Shown here in pieces: positions 45,206 to 60,975 of a DNA stretch of 62,000 nt (position 1 is the first letter of the stretch; the number at the start of each line of letters is the position of its first letter). The stretch is from Glandiceps talaboti. Lineage: Eukaryota > Hemichordata > Enteropneusta > Spengelidae. The notes below the pieces were generated by a model that was given only the letters and a program-made list of their open reading frames with translations, had not been told where the DNA came from and did no database searches. Position numbers and translations under genes: made by a program. Where the stretch lies: the NCBI RefSeq assembly GCF_964340395.1, contig NC_135563.1:21932151-21994150 (forward strand), read 5' to 3'.

Positions 45206-45540
45206 TACTTATTGATAATATCGATGACTGATTAACATGTACAATGTGTCTTTTTGAACAATTGTTAGTGTGAAGATAGTGTGGTTGTCTTATCGAAAAA
45301 TGACACTCAAGTTACAACTGGTGCAGTTTTAACATGGCAACAAATTCAAAGCCAAGCTGTTGCTCAAAAATTCAAACTTGTCGCTACACTACCTACGGAT
45401 AATATTGACCACTGATTCACACTGAGATAAAATGTATTTTTCTAAGTTATTGACCAATTTTTAGAGAATATATCTTTGGTTACGGGATGAAACAAATTAT
45501 CCCAGTTACAGCCAGGGCAGGTTTACAGTTTACTGCGCCA
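45206..45540. repeat. Diverged tandem duplication, unit about 187 bp
   Basis: GATAATATCGATGACTGATT near 45212 matches GATAATATTGACCACTGATT near 45399. Downstream, CAAGTTACAACTGGTGCAG matches CCCAGTTACAGCCAGGGCAG. No coding frame is conserved. Confidence 0.65.
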
Positions 45541-45944
45541 GAATGTAGAAATACTAATAGAAGAGTTTGGTCGATCCAGGTGACGTTCAATTTCAGAATA
45601 ATCATTTTCTATGTGACTGTGTTGTAGAAAATCGAGTTCTGTTGATATTCGACTATGTATTGTCTCTACTTCTTAATTCATTTTTATATTTCGATATATT
45701 TAAATAAGTATACTTTGTTGTTATCATGGAATTACAAACCCCTAGTGATTTCTCTTTATTAGGATCAAAGTATTTCTGGATACGTTGATCACCATATTTA
45801 GTATATTTGGAGGAACCAATGACTTCAATATCCACGATTTTACGATGCCAATATACTCCTTACCAGTTCGGCCTAACGGGATTCTGTAGAGGTGCATATC
45901 ATAGTTGAATATTTAGTAAATATCCGGACAACTAACGCGCGGTA

Positions 45945-45967
45945 TGTGTGTGTGTGGGGGGGGGGGG
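45945..45967. repeat. (GT)n followed by a run of 12 G
   Basis: Short GT run merging into 12 consecutive G at 45956-45967. Confidence 0.95.
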
Positions 45968-46555
45968 CGTATATCGGGGAGGGTACGGTAACAACACCAA
46001 TAAGAAAAAATTCCATTCACGATAGTTGAGTTATTCATTACTGTAACAGTGGCACAGATTTATGACGCTAGATCTACTTATTGGCAAAAACCCACACCCA
46101 ACTAGTAGCAGTAACTACAGAAGACGTGATAATATTATAAGCTTAGAATCTGATTTATTAAATGATAATTGACAGACGATCTCTCAGATGTGAATGATTG
46201 CAACCGTCGGCGGGTGTAATTATATTTGTTATTCGCCAGAAACACAATCTAAAAAGGACGTCGTTAGAGGGCTTCCTACTACAAACTGGACATGTACTCA
46301 TCAGTTTGGGAGTCTATATTCCTGGAAAGATCTGATTTTTTGAAGATATTTCATAGAGCAACAGTAGTGCATATGCTTTTATTGAAATTCTTGTTTCGTT
46401 ACAAAATTAATCCCCAGTTGAAAATAATATTTAAGGTTCATAATTTTGTTTTTATGTTTATGATTATGATGACAAGAAGAACGATAACAAACAACACAAT
46501 GATATGATTGCTGTTGCCATAGTAATACGCGTGTTATCTGTCTTTATATAGACAT

Positions 46556-46627
46556 ACAAATATGGCCAGGAAGTTATCTGTAAATTATTAGACAAATATG
46601 GCCAGGAAGTTATCTGTAAATGTGTAA
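46556..46627. repeat. 36-bp direct tandem duplication
   Basis: AAATATGGCCAGGAAGTTAT begins at 46558 and again at 46594 with almost no change, so the duplication looks recent. Confidence 0.93.
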
Positions 46628-49600
46628 ATGAGTCTCTAAGGATAGTTTATGTAGTGGAGAGTCAGACAAGTGGCGTCAATGTACATTGTCTGGTAGTTTC
46701 CCATCACTATAAAATACCGAGTTACGTTACGTTCAAAATTTAATAACGTTCAATCTATTCGGTTTGCAATCAGGCGAAATTGTTACTAGTAAGACTGAAG
46801 GATATAACCCACCATAAAGTTAAAATACACAAACGTTGTCAAGCATTGCTAAGATTCTAGTGTCAACAGTCGTACTTCAAAATGCAGACAACAAATGTGA
46901 CGCATTGTCATTGCGATGATTGTTTATACTTTCGAGTAGGTATTGGCTACGTCACCATGGTTACCGATGTGTAATTTGATTATCTTTATATGTAAATATT
47001 ATCTTGGTTTGTTTTTAAATTCTGAATTAGTCAGAATGTTATGTATTATAACGTTACATACAGGCGAAATGCATATTTACTGTCATCTTTGAGTATATAT
47101 TATCTATGACTTGATGTTGCAGGTAAATAATAACTTTCAATAAAATCTTGACGAGAAAACGAGCAAAAAACCTAACTTTTGTGAGTCTGTTAAATGTGAT
47201 CAGTATTATTATAACGAGTCATTCATTAAACCACGTGATTGGACCAACATAACACAGTTAGAGAGTCGATGTCCATGGCAATGTCTCTAGTTTGATCATT
47301 AAACTTAATTCATACTTAAAGTAATAATAAACAAGATTTGTATGACAGTTATTCGAAGATGATATCATTCAACTCATACTTAACTAATATTAGATTCGAT
47401 GTGTTTGACACTGCCTACATCCGATCATTAAATTCTAATTTAGACATGCAGCCATTCCAAGGAACGTAGTGATATTTGAAATGTTATAGAAAGCTTTAGA
47501 AACAACCTGGCTTTTTCAAATGATTTCCACAGAAAAGTGTCGAGTACAGGGAGTGATTTAGTATTGGTACCACCATATGCATCATTCAGGTCTTCTGCAC
47601 GTTTTATATGGCCAGAAATACTTCGATTCTCGACAAAACAGAACGCACTTAAAATTACAGTGCCAAGATATACAAGATCGTATCAAACTCAGCACCGTTG
47701 CCTGGAAACGCGCATTGTATTATCACCATGGTTTTTGTTAACAAACATGGGCGCAATTTTCGTCATAGCGTCATGCTCTTTACCCACTGTCATTACACCT
47801 TTATTTGGGGCGTGCTATGGTATAGCATACCACTGAATTCTAGTGAAGCTTTCACTCGCCATCAAATCAAAACGCAATTAAACCAAGATTGGTAGAGGAA
47901 TATATTAATAGATGATTACTTAAAAGAGGGAATTTATGAATCGTAATACCGTAGTGAGCAGCTTAACTATATTTATTCACTTGCTAAATATAGCCACCAT
48001 CACTGCGCCATTGTTTGATCTGATTTCACATTGAGGCCCAAGGAAACACAAGGTGTATACATATAGCTCAGACATCACGTACATTCTATCCGTCGTTTTC
48101 AAGTTATTCATATAATGTATTTGAATTGTTTAATTTTACGTCTGTGTAACTATTCAATATTGAATAACTTCTGCTTGACTTGGTAGTGCCCATACATGTT
48201 CAGCAACATCGTTTCTCATACAATATAAATTGGCCTTGTATTTATTTCGCTACAGAACCGTTTGTATTCAAACCAAAATGACAATATATGTTTCACGTTC
48301 CACTCTGTTCAAACAGTTCTCAGCTCTCTCGTGAACGTTGTAATAGTGTTGAGAAATCTATACATTCTTTTCTGTTATTATTTCCATGATACGTGTGTTT
48401 GGAATACAAATCATTGGATTTACTCTAAAAACAAATAAACTATGTTTAAATTTAGATGCAAATAAAGTCGTACAATAAAATAGATTGATAACAAATTCAT
48501 CGTCATGGTAACGAAATGATAAAGTAGTTCATGTAAACAAAATAAGCATGCAGAAGGTTCTTCGTCTGAGCGGGGCTTGCGTAGTCTATGGTAATCTGAA
48601 TGTTGTCAGTGAACAGCAGTTCAGCTCAATGTAGTAACAGCAGATATGTGAAGTTTGACAGATTGCGAGAATATCATCCCAAATTATCTAGTTATCAAAT
48701 TATCTAATTATCGAATTATCCAGTTCATATTAATCTGTATAATCAATAAATTTGAATTATAAGTAGTTGAAAATATTTGTATTATGATGAATCATCATCC
48801 ATTCATTGTATTAGAAGTGTTTGTTCCCAACGTGTATGTTTAACTATCAAAGGGTATCTCAGAACGTTCAATTAATAACACACATTGAAGGTATGTCGCC
48901 ATTTCGCCGAGGGAGTTGATTTTTTTCCGATAAGGATGTATTTAGAAATTTCAAGGGGAGGACCAGGGGAAAACCAAGCACATTCTGTTGCATAAAATGT
49001 GACCCTCATTGATCCCTTCACTCCAGTGAGACCCACTCCTCACCTCACCTCACAACACAACTAGCAATTGATTCATTCACCGATTGTTTCTGATATTATG
49101 GTAGAAGAATGGTAGGGGGTGGGATATGGCACGTGTGGCATTGGTGGGATGCTACAATCACAAAGTAATGCAAAGTTACAATATAAGAGTGGAAAGTTAA
49201 ATGTGACACTCCCCCTCCCCTCCCCCCACTCTCCCATTACCGATTTCTATCATCTGATCCCACAACTAATTCCCGACACTCCTCACTTGTAATTACTGGA
49301 TGCTCCCTAAAACGAGATCTCCTTTTGCGTCACCAAAGGCTTTGAAATAGGAAACTAATGTAGTCAACGATAATGATCAGTGCAATGATGCGAACATAGC
49401 GTAGATTATGTAACAATCTGACGGTATTGTGACCTATGTTCATTTTATTTCATTTTATACATTACGCTACCTCCATCTGACACGTCTTGAGAGACATGCA
49501 GGGTTGAAGGTTGCTGAAACAGACATGGTTGCTAACACATTAATCAATCTCTGATAGGCAAGTCATTCTACATTAAACAAAGTTTGGATTGATACATGGT

Positions 49601-51196
49601 TGCCATGGTGATAATTATATTACAGCGACGCGTAATTATACGGATGTGTTATGCCTTGGGGAAACACCGAACAAAAGGGATTATAAGAATTGTGTAGTTA
49701 GAATAAATTATCCAGGATTTCTTTTCTAAAATCCCTATTTTTTGGATTTAGTATCTAATGCTTTGGCACTAATATTGCATCGAGCACTGTTCTCTCCAGT
49801 GAGACACGTACAATAACAAACTTGTTATTATATTTGTACCGAGTTTTGGCAATGATTGAGTTACAAACACAATCATGCTTTGTCTATGATATTTTACATT
49901 AGTTTTTTTCATATAGAAAGAGATAGCAAAGTTGTTTTATTGATAAAAAAAATATGAAAAAACATCATTTGTTATGTCTACTTGAACACAAACCTTTGGT
50001 ATTTAAATGTAAATCGCTTGGAAGATTCAACTAACAACATACTGAATATTTTATCCTGAAAACCCAGATTCTACAAAACATTTGTGTTGTACTATAGTAA
50101 CTTACTATAGGAAGAGGCTACAGTTGTCGCTATGTGGTTACATTACCTTTAAACTATCGTTTCGTGTTGCACGCAGCGATTCCAACTGTTTATTATGTTG
50201 TTAAAGTGGCACGGCGAATTTGTGTGATCACAAATCGTGAAATATATGGTCGTGGGAGTTTGAAAGAGCTGTTGTGTACACTGCCAAGCATATTAAAGAG
50301 TATGGAGTAACTAAACACGTTAGGTTCATACTAGACAGGTGTGCAAACAAACAGCAGGTGAGTATGAAACTGAGATCGCACGCGATCTTTGAATACAATT
50401 GCCAGTTTAGGCGCTCCATCTATTTGCCAATGATTGCTTCGTGTCCATAGCTCTACCTTTAATGATTGCCTTATTTTCTTGTATGTCTTATGCTATTCCG
50501 ATTAGTACGTACGTGCATTATACCTCGTCATATCTAGATAACGCTATTCGTATAACCAGTTATCATTGTTCTATCAATGAACATATTACACATTTGTATC
50601 TAGATTTTCATGTATTCTCTGTCACCATCTACCATCGCCAATCATTATATTTTCAGAAGAACACTTTTTTGAATTGAATTCATTCCAGTAGGCGAGTCCT
50701 GGAACACTACATGGCAACATTTTATCGCTTTGTTTCAAAGTAACAAACTATTTGCATTATATTTTTTTTGTAAATAACAGAAAAACATGAAGTTTACTTA
50801 ACACATTTTGCTGTTCTAGTTCCTAAAATACGTATAACCTCTCTGAAGTGAAACCGTGTGAATTGTACAACATTAAATCATATTTGGTGTGTTGTAAAGC
50901 AGCCGAAGTCGTAGTCAGAATTCAAACTATGCAGGATGCTAAAATAGGAAAAGAATACCACGGATACCTCTACTCTCCTATGTATCATTGACAACATGGA
51001 CATGATGCAAATGGATACTGATATGATCTTTACCTGACAGTACATATTCATTGGACAAATTGTAAACGTTACCACACGCCTCAACTGATACGATTGGTTT
51101 TGGATGATGGTGCGTTTTTTTAAATATTTCGTCTACAGAATTCACGAAAGAAAATTAACTTAAATTCGCTTTATCGCGTACCAATACCGAAGATAC
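46628..51196. other. Gene-free stretch
   Basis: No exon recognised. A 99-codon frame at 47537 lacks an ATG and shows no family motif. A C-rich tract lies at 49211-49235. Confidence 0.6.
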
Positions 51197-52528
51197 GTAT
51201 GTGTAACGTGTTTTACATTTGTTCACCAAGTATGTGTAATATGTTTTACGTATGTTCACTAAGTATGTGTAATGTGTTTTACATTTGTTCACTACGTATG
51301 TGTAACGTGTTTTACATATGTTCACTAAGTATAATGTGTTTTATATATGTTCACTAAGTATGTGTAATGTGTTTTTGCATATGTTCACTAAGTATGTGTA
51401 ATGTGTTTTACATATATTCACTAAGTATGTGTAACGTGTTTTACATATGTTCACTAAGTATGTGTAACGTGTTTTACATATGTTCACTAAGTATGTGTAA
51501 TGTGTTTTACATATGTTCACTAAGTATGTGTAATGTGTTTTACATATATTCACTAAGTATGTGTAACGTGTTTTACATATATTCACTAAGTATGTGTAAC
51601 GTGTTTTACGTATGTTCACTAAGTATGTGTAATGTGTTTTACATATGTTCACTAAGTATGTGTAACGTGTTTTACATATGTTCACTAAGTATGTGTAACG
51701 TGTTTTACATATGTTCACTAAGTATGTATAATATGTTTTACGTATGTTCACTAAGTATGTGTAATGTGTTTTACATTTGTTCACTAAGTAAGTATGTATG
51801 ATATGTTTTACATATGTTCACTAAGTATGTGTAACGTGTTTTACATATGTCCACTAAGTATGTGTAACGTGTTTTACATATGTCCACTAAGTATGTGCAA
51901 CGTGTTTTACATATGTTCACCAAGTATATGTAATGTGTTTTACATATGTTCACTAAGTATGTGCAATGTGTTTTACATATGTCCACTAAGTATGTGTAAT
52001 GTGTTTTACATATGTTCACCAAGTATGTGTAATGTGTGTTACATATGTTCACTAAGTATGTGTAATGTGTTTTACATATGTTCACTAAGTATGTGTAATG
52101 TGTTTTACATATGTTCACTAAGTATGTATAATATGTTTTACATATGTTCACTAAGTATGTGTAATGTGTTTTACATATGTTGACTAAGTATGTGTAATGT
52201 GTTTTACATATGTTCACTAAGTATGTATAATATGTTTTACATATGTTCACTAAGTATGTGTAATGTGTTTTACATATGTTCACTAAGTATGTATAATATG
52301 TTTTACATATGTTCACTAAGTATGTATAATGTGTTTTACATATGCTCAATAAGTATGTGTAATGTGTTTTACATATGTTCACTGAGTATGTGTAATGTGT
52401 TTTACATATGTTCACTAAGTATGTGTAATGTGTGTTACATATGTTCACTGAGTATGTGTAATGTGTTTTACATATGTTCACTAAGTATGTGTAATGTGTT
52501 TTACATATGTTCACTAAGTATGTGCAAT
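51197..52528. repeat. 33-bp satellite, about 40 copies
   Basis: The unit contains ACATATGTTCACTAAGTATG followed by TGTAAYGTGTTTT. The period is 33 bp with few indels. Copies vary mainly at YG/CR dinucleotides (AACGTG, AATGTG, AATATG; ACGTATG, ACATATG). Because 33 is divisible by three, frames of up to 253 codons stay open on both strands; these are best read as artefacts. Confidence 0.97.
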
Positions 52529-52840
52529 ACATAAGATATCTTCTCCTTCACTTTAAAACAGACATGCACACAATACAAATACCGTATTCGTCTTTGGTGC
52601 TGTCCATCTATTAAGTGATTATATTTGAATCATTCTGTCCCCGGATTCTGTCAGATATATTTTGGACAATAAAGAAGTGATATGTTGGCAACGTGTATAT
52701 TTCTAAATCCAAAGTGGTAAAGAGAACTTATTTATAGTGCTGCCATGATGAATATACATATCATATTGTAATGATATGTACACCCCATTGTCATTCATAT
52801 ATCTTTCGTTCATCGATTTCATTATATATATATATAAATC

Positions 52841-52930
52841 ATCTGACTAGAGCACGCTGGCTAGTATTCAGAGGACGTTGACTAGAGCACTCTGGCTGGT
52901 ATTCAGGGGCACGGGTTCGACTACTACATG
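52841..52930 (+). mobile_element. Decayed tRNA-derived SINE head
   Basis: TTGACTAGAGCACTCTGGC at 52878 resembles a tRNA A-box region. GGTTCGACTAC at 52914 resembles a B box (GGTTCRANNCC), 36 bp downstream, normal tRNA spacing. The A-box half (GACTAGAGCAC.CTGGCT.GTATTCAG) is duplicated in tandem 34 bp upstream. I cannot fold a proper acceptor or anticodon stem, so this is a SINE relic rather than a working tRNA gene. Confidence 0.6.
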
Positions 52931-55035
52931 TGCCATTAATCTGTCATCAATTTTAATTTAATCTATATTTATATACAGTGCAACTATCTAATCATCCGAA
53001 CATCTCTGGAGACAGACATCGATTTGTTCGGGTATGCAGACAGTTTGATCAATCCGTTTTGTATGTGGGGCATAATTTGCTAGGAATTTTTAGAATATTA
53101 TATATTATATACATATACATTCATTGTTTCAAACGTACACGTGAGTTTGAAGTTCGCTGGCTTCCCTCCATTCGTGCTATAGCCTTCCCATACAACGATA
53201 ACCAAACTATCAAACGCAGATAACTAATTTAAAATCTATTTTTACGAATGTCCTTTTGAATTATGCATACAATCGGAACTTTTTATATGTGACATTTCAT
53301 TAGGCAATAAAAATAATTCTACAAAGTATAGAGTTCTATTGAATGTGTTTAGCGCTTTCATTGACACTCAGCCAACTAGATCTCTCGTTGTTTTGTTTGA
53401 ATTCAAAGTGTGCAGCATCGTATAGTATGACTAAGAGCCAAATACTCCACAGAAATACAAACCACATGAATAGAATTGAATAGAATTGAATGGAATCGAA
53501 TAGATTAAATTTGCCTCTACGCCAGGACGATAACGATAGCATTTGTCGACCAAAGATTGTGTCATGGCAATATATGTTTTAATATTTTAACAAAGGATTC
53601 GTCATTTTGGTTCAGTGTAATGAATACTCGGATTAGGTTCCAAGGAGAATGGATTATCTCTTCTAACCCCGAGGCTTGTGATGTCCGGCTTATATATGCA
53701 TATACGATAGCTAAGCCAGATTTTCATCGTAAGAGGAAGACTGAAAAACACTATTTTCAAGGCGACTGCCTGATATACACGCAAACCTCTTGTACTCAGA
53801 CTCAACCAAAATGTCATTAGTAGACGATTGTATGAAGCGACAATCGTGATCACGAACTAATGGCACGGTTGAAATAAACGTTAGATTAGGTGTATTTGAT
53901 GAGTACATACTATTTCATACCTGCATGCGTTGCTGTCGCCAATGGTTATCGAAATACGAATAATGCAGAAAATTTCGCTCTCATTTCTTGTCAAACATGC
54001 TTTCCTTTCACAATATATTTCAGAGGACATCAAATTTCGATGATTACAGAAGGGAAGTAAATAGTAGTGAACGTAGTTTCTTGGAAATACTTTCTTCATT
54101 CTGAGCACTGTTTCGTGTATGTTGAAGTATCGGAATGGCTGTTTCCGCCAAGAACGTGCCAGAGATTACACTGACAATACGCAGTAATTGTTCTAACCTT
54201 TCAATACAATCTTTTCTTTTCTTTTTTGCCTAAAGTAAGTGAATTAATTGGTGATTTTTTTTCAAGCAAGGTGTTATCCAGCTGTGTTATCACCATAGAA
54301 AGTGTAAGTGTGTACAAATGAATAGATAGTGATTTGGGTGTAATCGCCCTTTACTACGCACGTTTTCAGTATAGGAAAATTCAACAGTGCTCCTATAGTT
54401 GTACAGTAGCAAGCAAACAAAGTCTCGACTATAGAACGAATTTAGTGATAATAATTAATATGCAGATATGTAAATAAGAATGCAAATTAAATGTTAAAAA
54501 TGTGACTTATCTGCCACTAATGGAAAGATTAAAGTCAGTTGACGCAAACCAAGATTTTATGTTTGACATTCTTTTGAGTTTTATCCCTCGGAGTCAGCTT
54601 AAAAGTACATAGTATATAAACATTGAACAACAAGTGTACACATGTAAAAAAATTGTTATTGTACGTAAGGAAGTGAATTGGGAAAATAATAAGTTAGTAG
54701 ATACAAGTAAGTACTGGGGTATGTCCAGTCCTTCTGCACATGCGTCTGTCGCTTCCCCTATAAGTTCTATCGTATTACATCATCGTCATGCTTAAATAGC
54801 TGGATTACTTGTGTTTACCCATAGACCCTACACGTACAATAACAAACCTGTACACATTTGTTTTCACTTCTTTTCTCTTTTCTTTGGCAATTTATTCAGT
54901 TACAAACCCAAACTTGGACTAAAGTGAGTCACGTTGGTATTTTTGTCGAGTAGAAAAATATAGTAAACTTGTTTTAGTCATTATAACTCCAAAATAAATA
55001 CCCATTTCTAATGAATGTGGCCACTTTAAATGAAT

Positions 55036-55039
<4 letters not shown>
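52931..55039. other. Gene-free stretch
   Basis: Nothing recognised apart from a short GAATAGAATT decamer repeat at 53470-53505 and a diverged dispersed repeat at 54834-54990 that resembles 49811-49950. Confidence 0.6.

Positions 55040-55127
<88 letters not shown>
55040..55127. repeat. (TA)n microsatellite
   Basis: About 44 uninterrupted TA units. Confidence 0.97.
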
Positions 55128-55129
<2 letters not shown>

Positions 55130-57686
55130 ATATACGCTATAAACCGAAACATAGTGAATGGACATGATATCTTGTAGACACTCGTAACATTCTATGGCAC
55201 AGATGTGTCCACCAAGATGGTACTGGGTTGCAACAGCACTATTACCACGAATCTGTCAACAGCAGTGTTTTACATTTTGCCATGGGTACATTGCTGATAC
55301 ATTGCTGCGTACAGGGTATATATTTTAGTGGGTGTGTGTTACAAAGTATGTATTTTCTGAATGTGATGGTACCCGTACGTACGTGGACAAAGGTGTAGCA
55401 CATGTCTGATTTTATCACAATGACACATTCACTATCATACATACCCTTACAAAATGACTGTAACCAGTTCGTGATTGGGGGTCTGAAGTGCAGTGAGAAA
55501 TAACACACCTGTATACATACCTGTACACAGACCTGTACACAGACCTGTTACATGTCTATGAATTACAGCTCTGAAATCTTACCAAATGTATATACTCCGT
55601 AACAGAACTTGTTTCACATACCCTGTTACAAGATCAGTACAATTCCTCCTTCAGGCAAACCTTGTAATCTACCTGTGGATTTCTCGCGGTGCAATAACGT
55701 CAACTGTGATTTCATTGTACATTTTGTTTAGGTAGAAGCAGGGTTATTATTTAAAAAAACCGCCACCATATTAAGTGTTTACTCTAAAGCTTTGGTAATT
55801 TTCTTCATATTTAAAAAAATTATTGATCGATATCAGTATCTATTATTTTCTCAGGGTGACTTGTAAGAAGAATTTTACATGTCTGTGTTTTGTAATATTT
55901 GGAGTGATTACTTTAAAATATATGAAATGCAATACGTCATCTGTTCATGTATACACGGACATCAAGCTTCTTATGCCGATAATAAAATGAAGAAACGTCC
56001 TTCCCACCACATTTCAGTCAGTATGACTGGAGGCAGCAAGATTCGGCCCGTCAGAATGCAGTAAAATGACGAATATTGCACTTTGTGCGTTTCCCCCTAA
56101 TTCTTCTCAACACGGAAGTAAAGATGATTACTCAAAAATGCCGCCACCATGGTGAAAGTTTCGGACGGTAGGATTAACAGCGGCGAACTCTTTGTTCTAT
56201 TGTGTCAGCAAAATGCCATCAACTCATACTAAAATTGCATGGATTGTATCGTTAAATGTTTAGTAGTTCCATGTGAGGACTTCAAAGCGAAATGCCAAGT
56301 ACATTTGATGGTTCTTAAGAAACTTCAGCGACCACCAGTTTGTTCTCTTTGAGTTCACTTCTGTCCAAAAGATTCAGGGACCATGGTCAGTTAAAAAGCA
56401 ATCGTTTAAGAGACTATATTCTATCATTTTATGATCTTCTTCCGTTATTCCATAGTACCAGTGCTTTGTTAGCTTTTATCATCGTGGCAGAAATGAAGAA
56501 TGACGTCATCAAGTCAGTATAGACTAATGAAACATACATGTGAACTATGGTAATGTAATATCAGCAAAACCTACTGCAAAATAAGCTTAACTGTGAATTG
56601 CATTATATAATGAAATGTACAACTATTCTATCATTGGTTGAATACTATCAAAATGAAGTGGTTATCGTTGGCGCAATGTATGTAACGGCCCCTTTTTTCG
56701 ACTTGTATGCAAATATTGCATAATTTGGAAATCTCAAGAGCTGCAAATAATATCAGATAAGAAGAAGTCTAGTATTGTACGTGTTTATTACGAAGATCAC
56801 ACAAACATCAAATATTTACACAGATTACTGTATAGTGTACAGAAGGATTAATACTGTATATCACTCATCCATTCAATTCCATAAAATTGAAAACAGTCCT
56901 ACCCACATAAATATGTATAGAACTATATATCTATCTTGACTACAATTATTACATCTGAACCATGGAATATTTCAATTTCAATTTTCTTTATATAATTCAT
57001 CTGTAAATCGTGCAAAGGTTTCACTTCTGGTAATTATACCAAACAAGTATGGCTACAATAGTCGTTTGTTTAATACAACCCCAATATTTGACATTTAATT
57101 AAACTGATTTCCTACCAACTGTCACGCCTTTAAGGGGAATCGATATAAATGTAATGCAATACCAGTGGAGCGTGTTATGTGCTTATATTGGAAATCTTTA
57201 CAACACACAGAAATTGCAGACTACAAAATCAGCGTTCTTTTCACGTTGCCGTCTGGATCTATTATTATCGGCAATTCATTTCCGAGTGATCGAAGCTTTC
57301 CTCATCGAACTCGGCTTTGTTGTTGTTCACGATAAGTTAATGATCAAACATATAGACAGGAACGATGAAAGACAAATCTTGACATTAATCATACAATCTA
57401 ACCTCGTTTAAAGAACCTTTCCTTGTGAAGTATGACAACGTTTTTTTCTGAGTCTGGTTGTCGTTTGCCGACGTAGATCCGGTGGTTTGTAGGCTTCGTG
57501 CTTCAATTTCGCTAAACGACTACAGTATTTAAGTTTCGGTTGGTTATAAGAGGTAACCACATGAACGTATAACTTCTATTGTGGATACAACTAATTCGCC
57601 GATATGATATGAAAAAATCTATCGAAGCGAAGAATAATTGGCCCGAAAGTTTTGTTACATGCTGTGATGGTGATGGGAAGGTTAAA
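55128..57686. other. Gene-free stretch
   Basis: No exon recognised. A GCCGCCACCATGG motif at 56140-56152 opens a 27-codon frame that ends at 56232. An ACCTGTACACAG short tandem repeat lies at 55505-55548. Confidence 0.6.
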
Positions 57687-57688
57687 TC

Positions 57689-57745
<57 letters not shown>
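57687..57745. repeat. (AATC)n microsatellite
   Basis: About 14 uninterrupted units. Confidence 0.96.
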
Positions 57746-57746
<1 letters not shown>

Positions 57747-58048
57747 TATACTATACACTGAAAATACTGGCTTTAGAAAATAAAAAGCGTTCGTTAGACG
57801 ATTGCCAAGGATAGTATTTGTTGGAAAAGATTATTTGAAAAAGTATAAAGCGCATTAAAATGACAAAATATTGCGAGGCGTTAAGGAAGGTTTATTGTCT
57901 AGGTTTTGTTCATTATGCGGTTTTCATATAAATATAGCTGGTTATAACGGGTGTTTTTAATGTCAGAAACATGTGCCATGATGATTTTAATACATTCGTT
58001 AATGTATTAAGATTTAGGACAAATACGAATAAATGTTCCATTTGAAAA

Positions 58049-60826
<2,778 letters not shown>

Positions 60827-60975
60827 GATATGTGTTTTGATATGTGTTTTATTGTCATATATATACTGATACATATATAATGAAATGTGCATTGATTTTG
60901 CGTGTAATGAAAAATTTACAAAAACAATATTCTGTAGAGGACTCCTAACACGAAATTGATGCGTCAATAGAGAAC
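60827..60975 (-). mobile_element. 3' UTR and tail of the non-LTR retrotransposon
   Basis: About 150 bp between the reverse-transcriptase stop and the likely 3' end. On the minus strand it contains an AATAAA (60853-60848). It ends in two exact 12-bp direct repeats AAAACACATATC (60850-60827). Short tandem repeats at the 3' terminus are usual for CR1/L2-type elements. Confidence 0.65.

Noticed and set aside
47537-47836. 99-codon plus-strand frame
   Set aside because: Begins at GTG rather than ATG and shows no recognisable family motif.
51341-52534. Frames of up to 253 codons in the 33-bp satellite, resembling a repeated peptide precursor
   Set aside because: Both strands are equally open because the period is divisible by three. 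There is no signal peptide, no dibasic cleavage pattern, and variants follow CpG decay rather than codon constraint.
52841-52930. A functional tRNA gene
   Set aside because: A- and B-box-like strings are present, but I could not form the acceptor and anticodon stems, and the A-box half is duplicated.
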